NCBI GenBank assembly: GCA_900548545.1
Contig: URKX01000008.1
Location: 1 to 64,000 of the forward strand
Direction of reading: 5' to 3'
Length of the DNA stretch: 64,000 nucleotides
From: an uncultured Oscillospiraceae bacterium
GTDB lineage: Bacteria; Bacillota; Clostridia; Oscillospirales; Acutalibacteraceae
Shown here: one piece after another, positions 16,866 through 27,817 of the stretch
How positions within the stretch are numbered: position 1 is the stretch's first letter
How the letters are laid out: each line of letters opens with the position of its first letter
Program-made: the position numbers and the translations under genes
The notes under the pieces: model-generated
Told to the model about the DNA's origin: nothing
Seen by the model: only the letters and a program-made list of their open reading frames with translations
Databases searched by the model: none

Positions 16866-16966
16866 ATGGAGGGTCACGCTTCCCCAGCAGGGGAGCCCCC
16901 TCCTGGGCAATGCCGGAACACCTTGGTATCTCCTTCTGGGAAGGGTGGTTTTGGACGCCTTTTGGC

Positions 16967-17003
16967 AAGCGGGCCGCTGCTATCACGCAGCAGCCCGCTT
17001 TTT
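16967..17003 (+). terminator. Terminator downstream of trmO
   Basis: AAGCGGG/CCCGCTT with inner CGCTGC/GCAGCAG pairing is followed by T5. From here to 17220 no gene or other signal was recognised. Confidence 0.85.
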
Positions 17004-17221
17004 GTGTGTTTCCGCTTTCATAGCCGGGGAGGATGGTTCATATGCTGGTGTAAGGGCAGCTTAAAGAGAACGGCAGGGCGCCGTGGGCCTTTTGGGGAAT
17101 GTGATACCATCCGGCAATGGCACGTGTGGTGTTATACAGAAAACTAGTCGTCTATTTGGTTATCAATTACAAAGTTTGCGTTTTTTTTTACTGAGATTTA
17201 AAGAGTATGGCTAAAAAACAC

Positions 17222-17249
17222 TTGAATTTTTTCGAGTTTATGTTATGAT
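17222..17249 (+). promoter_or_regulatory. Promoter of the glg operon
   Basis: TTGAAT and TATGAT are separated by 16 bp in AT-rich DNA, 47 bp before the glgB start. It excludes the longer frame start at 17245. Confidence 0.65.
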
Positions 17250-17295
17250 AACAATAAAGAACCCGTTTGTTCGGGGGAAAAGGAGCGTTCGGGCC

Positions 17296-19359
17296 ATGGA
17301 ACGTGAAAAGAATGTTAACCAATCCCTTTCCGGCAGCCAGCCGGATAATCCGCCTTTGTATCTGTTCCGCAGCGGTAAAAACCGCCGCTCGTACGAATAT
17401 CTGGGCCTGCACAAAACCACCCATCAGGGCAAGGCGTGCATGGTTGCCCGGGTGTGGGCGCCCCATGCCAGGGAAGTTTCCCTGGTGGGGAATTTCTGCA
17501 ACTGGGACAAGGCCAAGTACCCTCTGAAAAAAATAGATGACGCTGTGTGGGAGGGCTACACAGACTTTGTCTTTGAACCCTTTGAGCTGTACAAGTTTTA
17601 TGTAAAAACAGCCCAAGGGAAGGATGTCTACAAGGCCGACCCCTTTGCCCGCCATGCGGAAACCCGCCCCGGAACGGCCTCCCGCTGGTACGAGCTGGAT
17701 TACCAGTGGCACGATGAGGATTGGATCCGCCGCAAGGAGGAAGCCCCTCACTATGAGCAGCCGGTGAATATCTATGAGGTACACGCGGGTTCCTGGCGGA
17801 AATATGCCGACGGCAGCGTGTTCTCCTATGGTAAGCTGGGGGACGAGCTGATCCCTTACGTCAAAGAGATGGGATTTACCCACATTGAATTCATGCCCCT
17901 GATGGAGTATCCCTACGATGGCTCTTGGGGCTATCAGGTGATGGGCTACTTTGCGCCCACCTCCCGCTATGGCGAACCCAAGGATTTTATGCGCTTTGTA
18001 GACCGCTGCCACCAGGAGGGCATTGGCGTCATTATGGACTGGGTGCCTGCCCATTTCCCCAGGGACGAGGCTGGGCTGGCCTATTTTGACGGCACCCCTT
18101 GCTATGAATATGAGGACCCCCGGAAAGGGGAGCACAAAGAATGGGGCACGTTGGTGTTCGACTATGGCAAGCCCGAGGTGGTCAGCTTTTTGATGTCCAG
18201 TGCGGTGTTCTGGCTGAAAGAGTACCACATTGACGGCCTGCGTGTGGACGCAGTGGCCTCCATGTTGTACCTGGATTACAACCGCCGGGATGGGGAGTGG
18301 ATCCCCAACAAAGACGGCGGCAGGGAGAATTACGAGGCGGTGGCTTTCCTGCAAGCCCTCAATGAGGGGGCCTTTGCGGAGGAACCCAACTGTATGATGA
18401 TCGCCGAGGAGTCCACCTCCTGGCCTATGGTGAGCAAACCCACTTTCATGGGAGGGCTTGGCTTCAACTACAAGTGGAACATGGGCTGGATGAACGATAT
18501 GCTGCGGTATATGTCCATGGACCCCCTGTTCCGCAGCGGGAACCACGACGCCCTGACCTTCTCCTTTTTTTACGCGTTTTCCGAGAACTTCATCCTGCCC
18601 ATTTCCCACGACGAGGTGGTGTATGGGAAGAGTTCCCTGATCAATAAGATGCCCGGCGATGACAAGATGAAGGCTGACCAGATGCGGGCCTTTGTCAGCT
18701 ACATGATAGCCCATCCTGGCAAAAAGCTCCAGTTTATGGGCACGGAGTTTGCCCAGAAAAACGAATGGAATTACGAAAAAGAGCTGGAGTGGGGGCTGCT
18801 CCAGTACCCGGAGCATCAAAAGGCCCAGGCCTTCTTCAAGGCTGTGAACCACTTCTACCTCTCCCGTCCGGAACTGTGGGAGGTCGATTTCTCCTGGGAG
18901 GGCTTTGAGTGGATCTCCAACGATGACTATAAGCAGAGCGTGATCGCTTTCCGGCGCAAGGCCAAAGACGGCCGGGAGCTGGTGGCGGTGTGCAACTTTG
19001 TCCCTGTGCAGCGGGAGAATTACTGCATCGGCGTGCCCTACCGGGGCGTGTGGGCAGAGGTGTTCTCCTCGGATGCCCAGGAGTTTGGCGGCGGCGGTGT
19101 GACCAACGGCAGCGCCATCAAGACCCAGGACGTGCCCATGCATGGCTGTGACCAGAGCATCTCTCTGACCCTGCCCGGCTGTTCGGTGTTCTTCTTGGAG
19201 TGCGTGAAGAAGACCCCCAAACGGGCCCGGCGTACCACAACTGCCAAAACGGATCCATCACCCAAAACCACTCGCGCCGCGAAGAATGCCTCCACTGCCG
19301 GGAAAAACGGTACCACTTCCCGCGCCAAGGGAAAGAAGGCCCAGGGGAAAGCCCCCTGA
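17296..19359 (+). CDS. glgB: 1,4-alpha-glucan branching enzyme with basic C-terminal tail
   Basis: This 687-residue GH13 enzyme introduces alpha-1,6 branches into glycogen. An N-terminal CBM48-like domain (about 35-130) precedes the catalytic barrel. Nucleophile D318 is in [10 protein letters not shown], acid E371 in MIAEEST and stabiliser D439 in SHDEVV. AAAAGGAG lies about 10 nt before ATG 17296. Unusually, after the normal C-terminal domain (ending FFLECVKK, about residue 638) there are some 50 residues of Lys/Arg/Thr/Ala-rich low complexity. glgC follows after 118 bp, so the genes form a glycogen operon. Confidence 0.96.
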   Translation: MEREKNVNQSLSGSQPDNPPLYLFRSGKNRRSYEYLGLHKTTHQGKACMVARVWAPHAREVSLVGNFCNWDKAKYPLKKIDDAVWEGYTDFVFEPFELYKFYVKTAQGKDVYKADPFARHAETRPGTASRWYELDYQWHDEDWIRRKEEAPHYEQPVNIYEVHAGSWRKYADGSVFSYGKLGDELIPYVKEMGFTHIEFMPLMEYPYDGSWGYQVMGYFAPTSRYGEPKDFMRFVDRCHQEGIGVIMDWVPAHFPRDEAGLAYFDGTPCYEYEDPRKGEHKEWGTLVFDYGKPEVVSFLMSSAVFWLKEYHIDGLRVDAVASMLYLDYNRRDGEWIPNKDGGRENYEAVAFLQALNEGAFAEEPNCMMIAEESTSWPMVSKPTFMGGLGFNYKWNMGWMNDMLRYMSMDPLFRSGNHDALTFSFFYAFSENFILPISHDEVVYGKSSLINKMPGDDKMKADQMRAFVSYMIAHPGKKLQFMGTEFAQKNEWNYEKELEWGLLQYPEHQKAQAFFKAVNHFYLSRPELWEVDFSWEGFEWISNDDYKQSVIAFRRKAKDGRELVAVCNFVPVQRENYCIGVPYRGVWAEVFSSDAQEFGGGGVTNGSAIKTQDVPMHGCDQSISLTLPGCSVFFLECVKKTPKRARRTTTAKTDPSPKTTRAAKNASTAGKNGTTSRAKGKKAQGKAP

Positions 19360-19477
19360 CACATTTGCCAGAAAGGCAGCCAGCTTTTCTGGCTGGGGAA
19401 TCCCCGGGAGGGGCTGGCTCCTTTTTCTCAAATATCCATCCATTGCCCAAAGATTGAAGATTAGGAGGACGCTAAAA

Positions 19478-20688
<1,211 letters not shown>

Positions 20689-20689
<1 letters not shown>

Positions 20690-21801
20690 TGCGCGGCAAT
20701 GACGTGATCGGCATTCTGTTTGCCTATGTACATGAAGAACGGGTGCGTGAACTGACCCAGAACCGGGTGATGGCTTCCGTCCCCTACGGCGGCCGTTACC
20801 GCCTGGTGGACTTCCCCTTGTCCAATATGGTGAATTCCGGTATCAACAAGGTGGGCGTCATCACCGAGCAAAACTACCAGTCTTTGATGGACCATCTGGG
20901 TTCCGGCAAGGCGTGGGACCTGTCCCGGAAGCGGGAGGGCCTGTACCTGCTGCCTCCTTTTGGCGCTGAAACCATGCGCACCGAGGGCAAGATCAGCTCC
21001 TTGGCTTCCATCATGCGGTTCTTGAAGAATTCCCATGAGGAGTATGTTCTCCTCTCCGACTGCGATATTGTGGCTAACATCGATTATAAAGAGGTATTCC
21101 AGCTCCATGCGGAGAAGAACGCGGATATCACCATTCTTTACCGCCATGGCACTTCTCCTGATACAGACAAGAACGTGGTTTACACCGTGGATCCCGAAGG
21201 CTATATCCGGGATATGGTGGTCAAGCGGGGCAGCGATACCGACTGCAACTTTGGCATGGGGATCTATTTGATTTCCCGGAAGCGGCTGATGGCCATGGTG
21301 GAAGAGTGCATGGGCCGCAACCTGTACGATTTCGACCGGGACCTGCTCCAGCGGAGCCTGCCCGAGCTGCGGGTGGTGGGCTATGAGTTCACCGGCACCG
21401 CGTACACGGTTTCTTCCCTGGGATCGTATTTCAAGGCCAACATGGCTTTGATGGAGCCCAAGGTGCGCTCCCAGCTCTTTGACGCCGCCCGTCCCATCTA
21501 TACCAAGGTCCGGGACGACAGCCCCACCCGGTATGGTTTGGGCTCGGTGGTGTCCAACTCCATCATTGCCGACGGCTGCCTGATCGAGGGTGAAGTGGAA
21601 AACTGCGTGTTGTTCCGGGGCGTACAGGTGCACAAGGGCGCCAAGCTGCGCAACTGCATCATCATGCAGGATTCCGTCATTGGTGAAAACAGCCGGCTGG
21701 ACTATGTGGTGGCTGACAAGAACACCGTATTCGATCCCAACCGCACGCTGATGGGTTACCAGACCTATCCCGTGTTTGTGGCCAAGGGCAGCAAAGTGTA
21801 A
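20689..21801 (+). CDS. glgD: Glucose-1-phosphate adenylyltransferase, GlgD subunit
   Basis: This 370-residue GlgC paralogue pairs with GlgC in Firmicutes. It keeps YGGRYRLVDFPLSN and the hexapeptide beta-helix at the C-terminus, but the GGxGxRL pyrophosphorylase loop is replaced (GILFAYVHEERVRELT), as known for GlgD, so it is regulatory or structural. ATG 20689 overlaps the glgC stop; GAGGTGGAG serves as the binding site. Confidence 0.95.
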
Positions 21802-21892
21802 CGCCCGGCCTCGATACCCCCCTCCCCTTGGCTCACGGCGGGGAGAGGAAGCGGAAAGATACTGTGAGCGGAAAGGCTGAGGTAACGAAGTT

Positions 21893-23320
21893 ATGAAAGT
21901 CCTGTTTTGTGCCAGTGAGGCGCTGCCTTTTTCCGCAACTGGCGGTTTGGCAGACGTAGCGGGTTCCCTGCCTCAGGCATTGCGTGCCCGTTTGATCGGC
22001 TGCCGGGTGGTGGTCCCCCTGTACGACGGTATTTCCCAAGAGCTGCGGGACCAGATGCATTTTGTCACCAGCATCAGTGTGCCGGTGGCTTGGAGGCGGC
22101 AATATTGCGGCATTTTTGAGGCCAAGGTTGGCAATGTGATCTACTATCTCATCGACAACCAGTACTATTTTAAGCGCAGCGGCATTTACGGCCACTTTGA
22201 CGACGCAGAGCGGTTTGCCTTTTTCTCCCGGGCCATTTTGGAGATGCTGCCTTATATCGATTTCAAACCCGACGTCATCCACGCCAACGACTGGCAGACG
22301 GCCCTGGTGCCTGTGTACTACCGGCTGTTCTACGCCAACAACGAGTGGTATTCCGGCATTAAGACCCTGTTTACCATCCATAACATCCAATATCAGGGCC
22401 AGTATGGCAAAGAGATTTTGGAAGACGTGTTTGGCATCCCCAATTCGGAAAGCTCCCTGTTGGAGTTCAACCGGGACATGAACTTGATGAAGAGCGCCAT
22501 TGAGTGCGCCAACTGGGTTTCCACGGTGAGCCCCACCTATGCCCAGGAGATTTTGGATCCCTGGTTTGCCCACAAGCTGGACCCCATCCTGCGGGAGCGC
22601 AGCTGGAAGCTTTCCGGTATTTTAAACGGCATCGATACCGTGGGGTACGACCCTGCCGCCGATCCCAATATCTACGCCCATTACTCCCGTGAGGACAGGG
22701 CCAACAAGGCTGTGAACAAGCAGAAGCTGCAAGAGCGGCTGTGCATGGAGCAGAATCCCGACTTGCCCCTGGTGGGCATGGTTACCAGGCTTGTGTCCCA
22801 CAAGGGCCTGGATCTGGTGAAGGAAGGTATGGACAATGTGATGGAGTATTCCAATGCCCAGGTTGTGGTTTTGGGCAGCGGCGACTTGGAGTATGAAAAC
22901 TACTTCCAGTGGATGCAGGAGAGATACCCCGGAAGGTTTGTCATGTGCCTGGGCTTTGTGCCGGAGCTTTCCCGGAAGATCTACGCCGGCGCGGATATTT
23001 TCCTGATGCCTTCCAAGTCAGAACCCTGCGGGCTGTCCCAGATGATCGCTTTGCGGTATGGCACCATTCCCGTTGTACGGGAAACCGGCGGCTTGAAGGA
23101 TTCCATCACCGACAGCGGCGACGGCCAGGGCAATGGATTCACCTTTAAGACCTACAACACCGGCGATATGCTCCATTCCTTGCACCGTGCCATCTATGCC
23201 TATAATTCCGACAAGGAGGGTTGGGACATTCTGGTGGACCGTGCCATGGGCTGTGACAACAGCTGGGGCCGTTCCGCCAATGAATATATCCGCCTTTACA
23301 AACAGATTTTAAAGGGTTAA
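21893..23320 (+). CDS. glgA: Glycogen synthase (GT5), first copy
   Basis: This 475-residue ADP-glucose:glycogen glucosyltransferase has both GT-B domains, with HANDWQTALVP, FTIHNIQYQG, ILNGID, LVSHKGLD and the C-terminal SKSEPCGLSQM block containing the catalytic glutamate. The N-terminal KTGGLADV motif reads ATGGLADV here, so the lysine that binds ADP-glucose in E. coli GlgA is A15. GAGGTAA precedes the ATG. It is last in the glgBCDA operon; a terminator follows 25 bp after the stop. Confidence 0.95.
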   Translation: MKVLFCASEALPFSATGGLADVAGSLPQALRARLIGCRVVVPLYDGISQELRDQMHFVTSISVPVAWRRQYCGIFEAKVGNVIYYLIDNQYYFKRSGIYGHFDDAERFAFFSRAILEMLPYIDFKPDVIHANDWQTALVPVYYRLFYANNEWYSGIKTLFTIHNIQYQGQYGKEILEDVFGIPNSESSLLEFNRDMNLMKSAIECANWVSTVSPTYAQEILDPWFAHKLDPILRERSWKLSGILNGIDTVGYDPAADPNIYAHYSREDRANKAVNKQKLQERLCMEQNPDLPLVGMVTRLVSHKGLDLVKEGMDNVMEYSNAQVVVLGSGDLEYENYFQWMQERYPGRFVMCLGFVPELSRKIYAGADIFLMPSKSEPCGLSQMIALRYGTIPVVRETGGLKDSITDSGDGQGNGFTFKTYNTGDMLHSLHRAIYAYNSDKEGWDILVDRAMGCDNSWGRSANEYIRLYKQILKG

Positions 23321-23344
23321 TGTGGTTTTAAGTATCCCTTCTTT

Positions 23345-23379
23345 GAAAAGCTCCCTGTGGCCGGGGGGCTTTTCTTTTT
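23345..23379 (+). terminator. Terminator of the glg operon
   Basis: GAAAAGCTCC pairs with GGGGCTTTTC, followed by T5. Confidence 0.8.
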
Positions 23380-23486
23380 GCCCGGCGGCCTGGCCAAAAG
23401 GCGAAAGAAAGTTGTAAGAACTGGAAAAACACCAGCATTGGCGCGGGTTTGCTTGAGGTTTGAGGATGGAAGTGCGTCAGTTTTTG

Positions 23487-23515
23487 TTGTGCCCGGGGAA
23501 GTTTCGTGCTATAAT
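23487..23515 (+). promoter_or_regulatory. Promoter of the tandem polymerase-like genes
   Basis: A consensus TATAAT at 23510-23515 has a weak TTGTGC 17 bp upstream. It lies 40 bp before the first gene. Confidence 0.5.
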
Positions 23516-23554
23516 GGAATCCAATACTTGACATAATCAAAGGAACCCTTTGCT

Positions 23555-25105
23555 ATGATAGAAACCTCTTGGAAAGCGAAAGCGGCAGCCCCGGTGGGGG
23601 AGATTATGGCGGCCCTGTTGGCCGTGCAGCCCTTGCTGGATGTGCTGTCCTACTTTATGGGCCAGGTGGGGGCCACCTGGGTGACCACTTCCCTGCGGAC
23701 GGCGCTGCTAGCAGCTGTGTGCCTGTACGGGTTTGCCATTACGGAAAACCGGAAAGCCTACTACATGATGTACGGCGTGGTGGGGGGATTTTGGGTGCTG
23801 CATATGGCGAATTGCCTGCGCCTGGGCTATCAAGACCCGGTGGGGGATGCGGCGGAGTATTTGAAGCTGGTGCAGTTCCCCCTGTGGACGCTGTCCTTTG
23901 TCACATTTTTCCGGCAGAGGCGGGATCTGGACTACCGGGTAGTGGGGATGCTGGCGGCAAACTTCGGCATCATACTGGTTGTGATTGCCCTTTCCTACCT
24001 GGTGGGCGCGCCGGTGTACACCTACGACTATCCCGACCGGAACGTGTTTATCGGGGTGTTGGGGTGGTTTGGGGTGGCCAACTCCCAAAGCTCCATCTTG
24101 ACCCTGCTGGTGCCAGCCCTGCTGCTGTGGGGGCTGCGCAGCCAGCGGCTGTGGCAGTTCTGTCTGTGCTGTTTGGGGGGCTTTGGGCTGCTGTATTTCA
24201 CCGGTACCCGGCTGACCTACTACGGCGCCATTTTGATTGGTTGTGCTTTTTTGGCGTTGTTGCTGCTGCGGCGGCAGCAGTTGCTGTTTTGCATCCCGCT
24301 GGTGTTAGCACTGGTGTTGCTGGTGGCCTTCCGGGGGGCTTCTCCCATGGCGGAACGCCAAGCCCTCACTGGGGACTCCTATGCCATCTACCAGGAAAAG
24401 GCCGACGGCATCCTGGGGGAGGACAAGGGCTACGTCTACAAAGAAGGGGAGGAGATCCCTCCAGAGATCCTGGAAAAGATCACCCGGGTGTACACAGAGG
24501 TGTACGCCAAGCCGGGGCTTTATGGGGCCACCCTGTTGGGGGACCTGATAGAAGAGTTTGGCCTGGAAGCGGTGATGGAGCAGTATCAGTACGCTACCGA
24601 CCCGGAAACCCTGTACAATTCCCGGGTGAAAAAGCTCACCGCCATGGAGATGGTCTGGCAGGAACAGGACGCCCTCACAAAGATCGTGGGGTTTGAGTAT
24701 GCCAAATGCCATGTGGGCAGCCACATTTACGACCCGGAAAACGACTTCCCCGCACTGCTGTATTATTACGGCTACCTTGGGGTGGGAATGTATGGGCTGT
24801 TTGCTTTGTATTTTGTGTTGGCCTCTGTGAAGGGGCTGCTGGGGGATTGGCGCAGGGTTCTGTGCGTGGAGTTCGGTGTGCCCGCCATGACCTTTGCTTT
24901 GATGCTGGGCGGGGCCCAGTTCTCCGGGCAGGTGCTGCGCAAACCCAGCGTGACCGTGTACGGCTCAGTGGCGGCGGCGCTGCTGTATGTGTATCTCCAC
25001 CCGGAAATGGGGACAGCCCGGGCGTTGGAATCCCGGGAAAAGCTGGTGGTCCGCCGCAGAAAGTCGTTTGGAAAATGGGGTCATCTCCAAGGGGGAAATC
25101 TATGA
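23555..25105 (+). CDS. O-antigen ligase/polymerase-like membrane protein, copy A
   Basis: This 516-residue protein has about ten to twelve hydrophobic segments and one large extracytoplasmic loop (roughly residues 265-390), the topology of Wzy/WaaL-type polysaccharide polymerases and ligases. QPLLDVLSYFMG near the N-terminus and LGWFGVANSQSSIL and ENDFPALLYYYGYLGVGMYG later are shared with the next gene. Its likely task is polymerising or attaching an exported surface glycan. No glycosyltransferase, flippase or other capsule gene lies next to it. The start is poorly supported by a binding site. The stop overlaps copy B (ATGA). Confidence 0.7.
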   Translation: MIETSWKAKAAAPVGEIMAALLAVQPLLDVLSYFMGQVGATWVTTSLRTALLAAVCLYGFAITENRKAYYMMYGVVGGFWVLHMANCLRLGYQDPVGDAAEYLKLVQFPLWTLSFVTFFRQRRDLDYRVVGMLAANFGIILVVIALSYLVGAPVYTYDYPDRNVFIGVLGWFGVANSQSSILTLLVPALLLWGLRSQRLWQFCLCCLGGFGLLYFTGTRLTYYGAILIGCAFLALLLLRRQQLLFCIPLVLALVLLVAFRGASPMAERQALTGDSYAIYQEKADGILGEDKGYVYKEGEEIPPEILEKITRVYTEVYAKPGLYGATLLGDLIEEFGLEAVMEQYQYATDPETLYNSRVKKLTAMEMVWQEQDALTKIVGFEYAKCHVGSHIYDPENDFPALLYYYGYLGVGMYGLFALYFVLASVKGLLGDWRRVLCVEFGVPAMTFALMLGGAQFSGQVLRKPSVTVYGSVAAALLYVYLHPEMGTARALESREKLVVRRRKSFGKWGHLQGGNL

Positions 25106-26703
25106 AACAGAAATTTCAATGTGTAAAAGCCGCCATCAGCAAGAAACTTCCCTGGCTGGTGGGCGCGATTCTCATTATCCAGCCCATGTTGGACGTGCTT
25201 TCCTACTTCTTAGGGGAGATGGGGAACAACTCCCTTTCCACGGCGCTGCGGTTTTTGCTGCTGATGGGTGTGGCGCTGCTGGGCTTCATTGTCAGTGATA
25301 AAAAGCGGGTGTATTTCCTCTTTTATGGGGTGATGGGGGCATTTTGGCTGGCCCATGTGGTCAATTGCTACCGGATCGGCTACCAGTCGGTGGTGTCCGA
25401 CACCGCCAACTTCCTGCGGATCATGAACTTCCCCATTTTCACCCTGTCCTTTATCACCTTCTTCCAAAAAGGGGAAAACCTGCGGAAGTTTGTCTATGCC
25501 GGCTTTGCCATCAATTTGGCGGAGATCGTGGTGTTCACCGCGCTGCCCTGGCTGACGGGCCATCCGGTGTACACCTATAACACCCTGTATTTGGGGGTGA
25601 TGGGCTGGTTCAGCACCCCCAACGCCCAAAGCGCCATTGTGGTGCTGGTGGCGCCTTTGGCTATCCTCTTTGCCTGGAAGACTAAAAAGTATCCGGTGTT
25701 CCTGCTGTCCCTGGCGCTCAGTTTTGGGCTGATGTTCGCCATGGGAACCAAGTTTACCTTTTACTCCATCTTTATCATTGCCGGGGCGTTTATCTTCCTG
25801 TTTGCGTTGAACTTCCAGAAGAAGTGCCTGCGGTATGTGCTTCCCCTGCTGGGTGTGGTGGTGCTGGTGGTGGCCTTCCGCAGCTATGCCCCCATGCAGA
25901 TGCGGGAAAGTATGTCCCAGTATGCTTTAAACAACTACCAGCAGCTGGTGGACGAAAGCTTGAAGAACAGCGGCGCGGACCAGTCCGAGCTGGAGGAGAT
26001 CCGGCAGGAATTGGCGGAAGGCGAAAAAGACGGCTCCGCTTCCGGCGAGGGGGAGGCGCGGCAATTGCAGAGGCTCCGGGACAGCCTCATGGGTGTGTAC
26101 ACCGACCCGGAAGTGTACGGTTCCATCTTCGGGAACATCTACGACCGCTTTGGTGTGTACAATGTGATGGACGCCTACGATTACACCTCAGAATCCACCA
26201 TCCTGTCGGATTCCCGGGTCCGCAAGTCTATGTTTGCCAAGCTGATGTGGGAGGAAAAGGATTTCGCCACCCACTTGCTGGGCTTTGAGTATCAGGATAT
26301 GATCTATGAGGATACCGTTTATGACCTGGAAAACGACTTCCCGGCAGTGTTCTACTTCTGCGGGTATCTTGGGTTCACCCTGTATATGCTGTTTCTGGCA
26401 CTGTTTGCAGTGATGGTGTTGAAAGCCTTTTTCCAGGATGTGGCAAGCGCATGGAAAAGCCAGGAGGAGAAGCCCAGGCGGCTGCCCCTGCGGGGCCTGT
26501 GTGCTTTTGGAGGCGGCGTGCGGCGGTTCCTCACGGTGGAAATGGGCGCTGTGGGGATGACCTTCCTGTTGGCTGCCATTGCGGCCCAGGTTTCTGGCAA
26601 CGTGCTCCGCCGTCCCAATGTGACGGTCTATTTTGCCGTGGCGGCAGCCTATCTGTGCTATCTTACAGTGGTGGAGCGTGGAAAGGCAAAGAAAGCGGGA
26701 TGA
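25102..26703 (+). CDS. O-antigen ligase/polymerase-like membrane protein, copy B
   Basis: This 533-residue paralogue of the preceding gene has the same topology: N-terminal QPMLDVLSYFLGEMG, a central MGWFSTPNAQSAIVV block, a large hydrophilic loop (about residues 270-400) with an acidic S/E/G-rich insert, then ENDFPAVFYFCGYLGFTLYM. The two copies align over their whole length, which indicates tandem duplication followed by divergence, greatest in the loop. AAGGGGG lies about 6 nt before the ATG, which overlaps the preceding stop. Substrate unknown. Confidence 0.7.
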   Translation: MKQKFQCVKAAISKKLPWLVGAILIIQPMLDVLSYFLGEMGNNSLSTALRFLLLMGVALLGFIVSDKKRVYFLFYGVMGAFWLAHVVNCYRIGYQSVVSDTANFLRIMNFPIFTLSFITFFQKGENLRKFVYAGFAINLAEIVVFTALPWLTGHPVYTYNTLYLGVMGWFSTPNAQSAIVVLVAPLAILFAWKTKKYPVFLLSLALSFGLMFAMGTKFTFYSIFIIAGAFIFLFALNFQKKCLRYVLPLLGVVVLVVAFRSYAPMQMRESMSQYALNNYQQLVDESLKNSGADQSELEEIRQELAEGEKDGSASGEGEARQLQRLRDSLMGVYTDPEVYGSIFGNIYDRFGVYNVMDAYDYTSESTILSDSRVRKSMFAKLMWEEKDFATHLLGFEYQDMIYEDTVYDLENDFPAVFYFCGYLGFTLYMLFLALFAVMVLKAFFQDVASAWKSQEEKPRRLPLRGLCAFGGGVRRFLTVEMGAVGMTFLLAAIAAQVSGNVLRRPNVTVYFAVAAAYLCYLTVVERGKAKKAG

Positions 26704-26773
26704 GGGGAAGCCATCTGGGCAGTGGGCTCAGGCGGTTTTGCGTTGAAGGTTTCTACGAAGCCCTATTTTTTAT

Positions 26774-26802
26774 TTGACAAAATTCACGGCTTGCGCTATA
26801 AT
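26774..26802 (+). promoter_or_regulatory. Promoter of the TPP riboswitch-thiT transcript
   Basis: TTGACA and TATAAT are both consensus, with a 17-bp spacer. Confidence 0.9.
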
Positions 26803-26812
26803 ACCAAACGAA

Positions 26813-26927
26813 AAATGAAAGAAGGGGTGCCGCAATCGGGCGGCTGAGAGGAGCTTCGAGCTTAAACCCTTTGCCCAGTGGGGCAGGAACCTGATCCGGG
26901 TAATACCGGCGTAGGGAGCATTTCATT
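26813..26927 (+). promoter_or_regulatory. TPP (THI element) riboswitch
   Basis: It contains GGGGTGCC, GGCTGAGAGG, AACCCTTTG, and AACCTGATCCGGGTAATACC followed by GGCGTAGGGAG, the hallmark core of the TPP aptamer. The closing helix is AAATGAAA with TTTCATT. TPP binding is expected to promote the downstream terminator. Confidence 0.96.
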
Positions 26928-26975
26928 GTAGTGGTTTCCGGGGGCCAGTGCCGGGAACAGGATGAAAATGTTTGT

Positions 26976-27010
26976 TACGCTGTTCGGGTTTTCCGAGCAG
27001 CGTTTTTTTG
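26976..27010 (+). terminator. Riboswitch-controlled terminator
   Basis: ACGCTGTTCGGG pairs with CCGAGCAGCGT, followed by seven T. It lies between the aptamer and thiT. Confidence 0.88.
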
Positions 27011-27087
27011 TGAAAGAACGCCTTGGGAAACTCTGGAACGGCCTTTTCATTTTTCGCGAAACCAATTTTTCGAGAGGAAGATGAAAC

Positions 27088-27726
27088 ATGAACACACTTT
27101 CCAAGCGCACGTTCAACCTGGTGCTGGGCGGCATCATGGTGGCCATGGCCACTGTCCTGGGCTTTCTCAAGCTGTGGGAAGCCCCCTACGGAGGCTCGAT
27201 CACCGTGTGCTCCATGCTGCCTATCCTGTTTTTCAGCTACCGCTGCGGCCTGAAGTGGGGCTTGGGTGCGGGGCTTGTCAACAGTGCGCTGCAGCTGCTG
27301 TTGGGCATGAGCGCCCTGAAGGGCCTGACCGTGGGTACGTTGGTGGGCTCTATCCTGTTGGACTACATCCTGGCTTTTACTGTGCTGGGCCTGGGCGGGA
27401 TGTTCCGGGGGCACATAAAAAATGACGCCGTGGCATTCACCCTGGGCAGCTTTGTGACCATGATGCTGCGGTATTTCTGCTCCTTCCTGTCCGGTTGGCT
27501 GCTGTGGTCTGCCCTCAACGAGGCCACCTATATGCAAGAGGTTATTGCCACTTACATCCCCGGCCTGGCCAATGTGTCCGGCACAACCCTGGCTGTGGTA
27601 TACTCCCTGGTGTACAACGGAGTGTATATGATCCCCGAGATCATCCTCACCTGTGTGGTGGGCTTTTTGCTGGTGCAGTTTGCCGGCAAGCAGGTGCTGG
27701 ATAAGCCCGCTGACGTAAAGGCGTAA
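27088..27726 (+). CDS. thiT: ECF transporter S component for thiamine
   Basis: This 212-residue protein has about six membrane helices and matches ThiT/YuaJ: GGIMVAMATVLGFLK, the thiamine-facing W in LKLWEAPYGGSITV, SMLPIL and YNGVYMIPEI near the C-terminus. It captures thiamine and works with the shared EcfA/A'/T module, not encoded here. GAGAGGAAG precedes the ATG. The TPP riboswitch upstream confirms the ligand and predicts repression by thiamine pyrophosphate. Confidence 0.95.
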   Translation: MNTLSKRTFNLVLGGIMVAMATVLGFLKLWEAPYGGSITVCSMLPILFFSYRCGLKWGLGAGLVNSALQLLLGMSALKGLTVGTLVGSILLDYILAFTVLGLGGMFRGHIKNDAVAFTLGSFVTMMLRYFCSFLSGWLLWSALNEATYMQEVIATYIPGLANVSGTTLAVVYSLVYNGVYMIPEIILTCVVGFLLVQFAGKQVLDKPADVKA

Positions 27727-27768
27727 CAAGTGGCAATCTCCCGGGGAAATTCCCCGGAAACAAGAAAA

Positions 27769-27801
27769 AGACCTGCTGCGAAACGCAGCAGGCCTTTTTT
27801 G
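27769..27801. terminator. Bidirectional terminator between thiT and hydF
   Basis: CCTGCTGCG/CGCAGCAGG with an AAA loop has T6 on the right and an A-run on the left, serving both convergent genes. Confidence 0.9.
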
Positions 27802-27817
27802 TGTTTATGGGTTCCGG

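Noticed and set aside
17188..19143. 651-codon antisense frame over glgB
   Set aside because: It is a shadow of the GC-rich third positions of glgB; the product is composed of low-information valine/histidine-rich sequence without signatures.
24706..25101. N-terminal extension of O-antigen-ligase-like copy B in the longer frame
   Set aside because: The frame upstream of 25102 is an out-of-frame reading of copy A; the ATG at 25102 has AAGGGGG upstream and matches the N-terminus of copy A.
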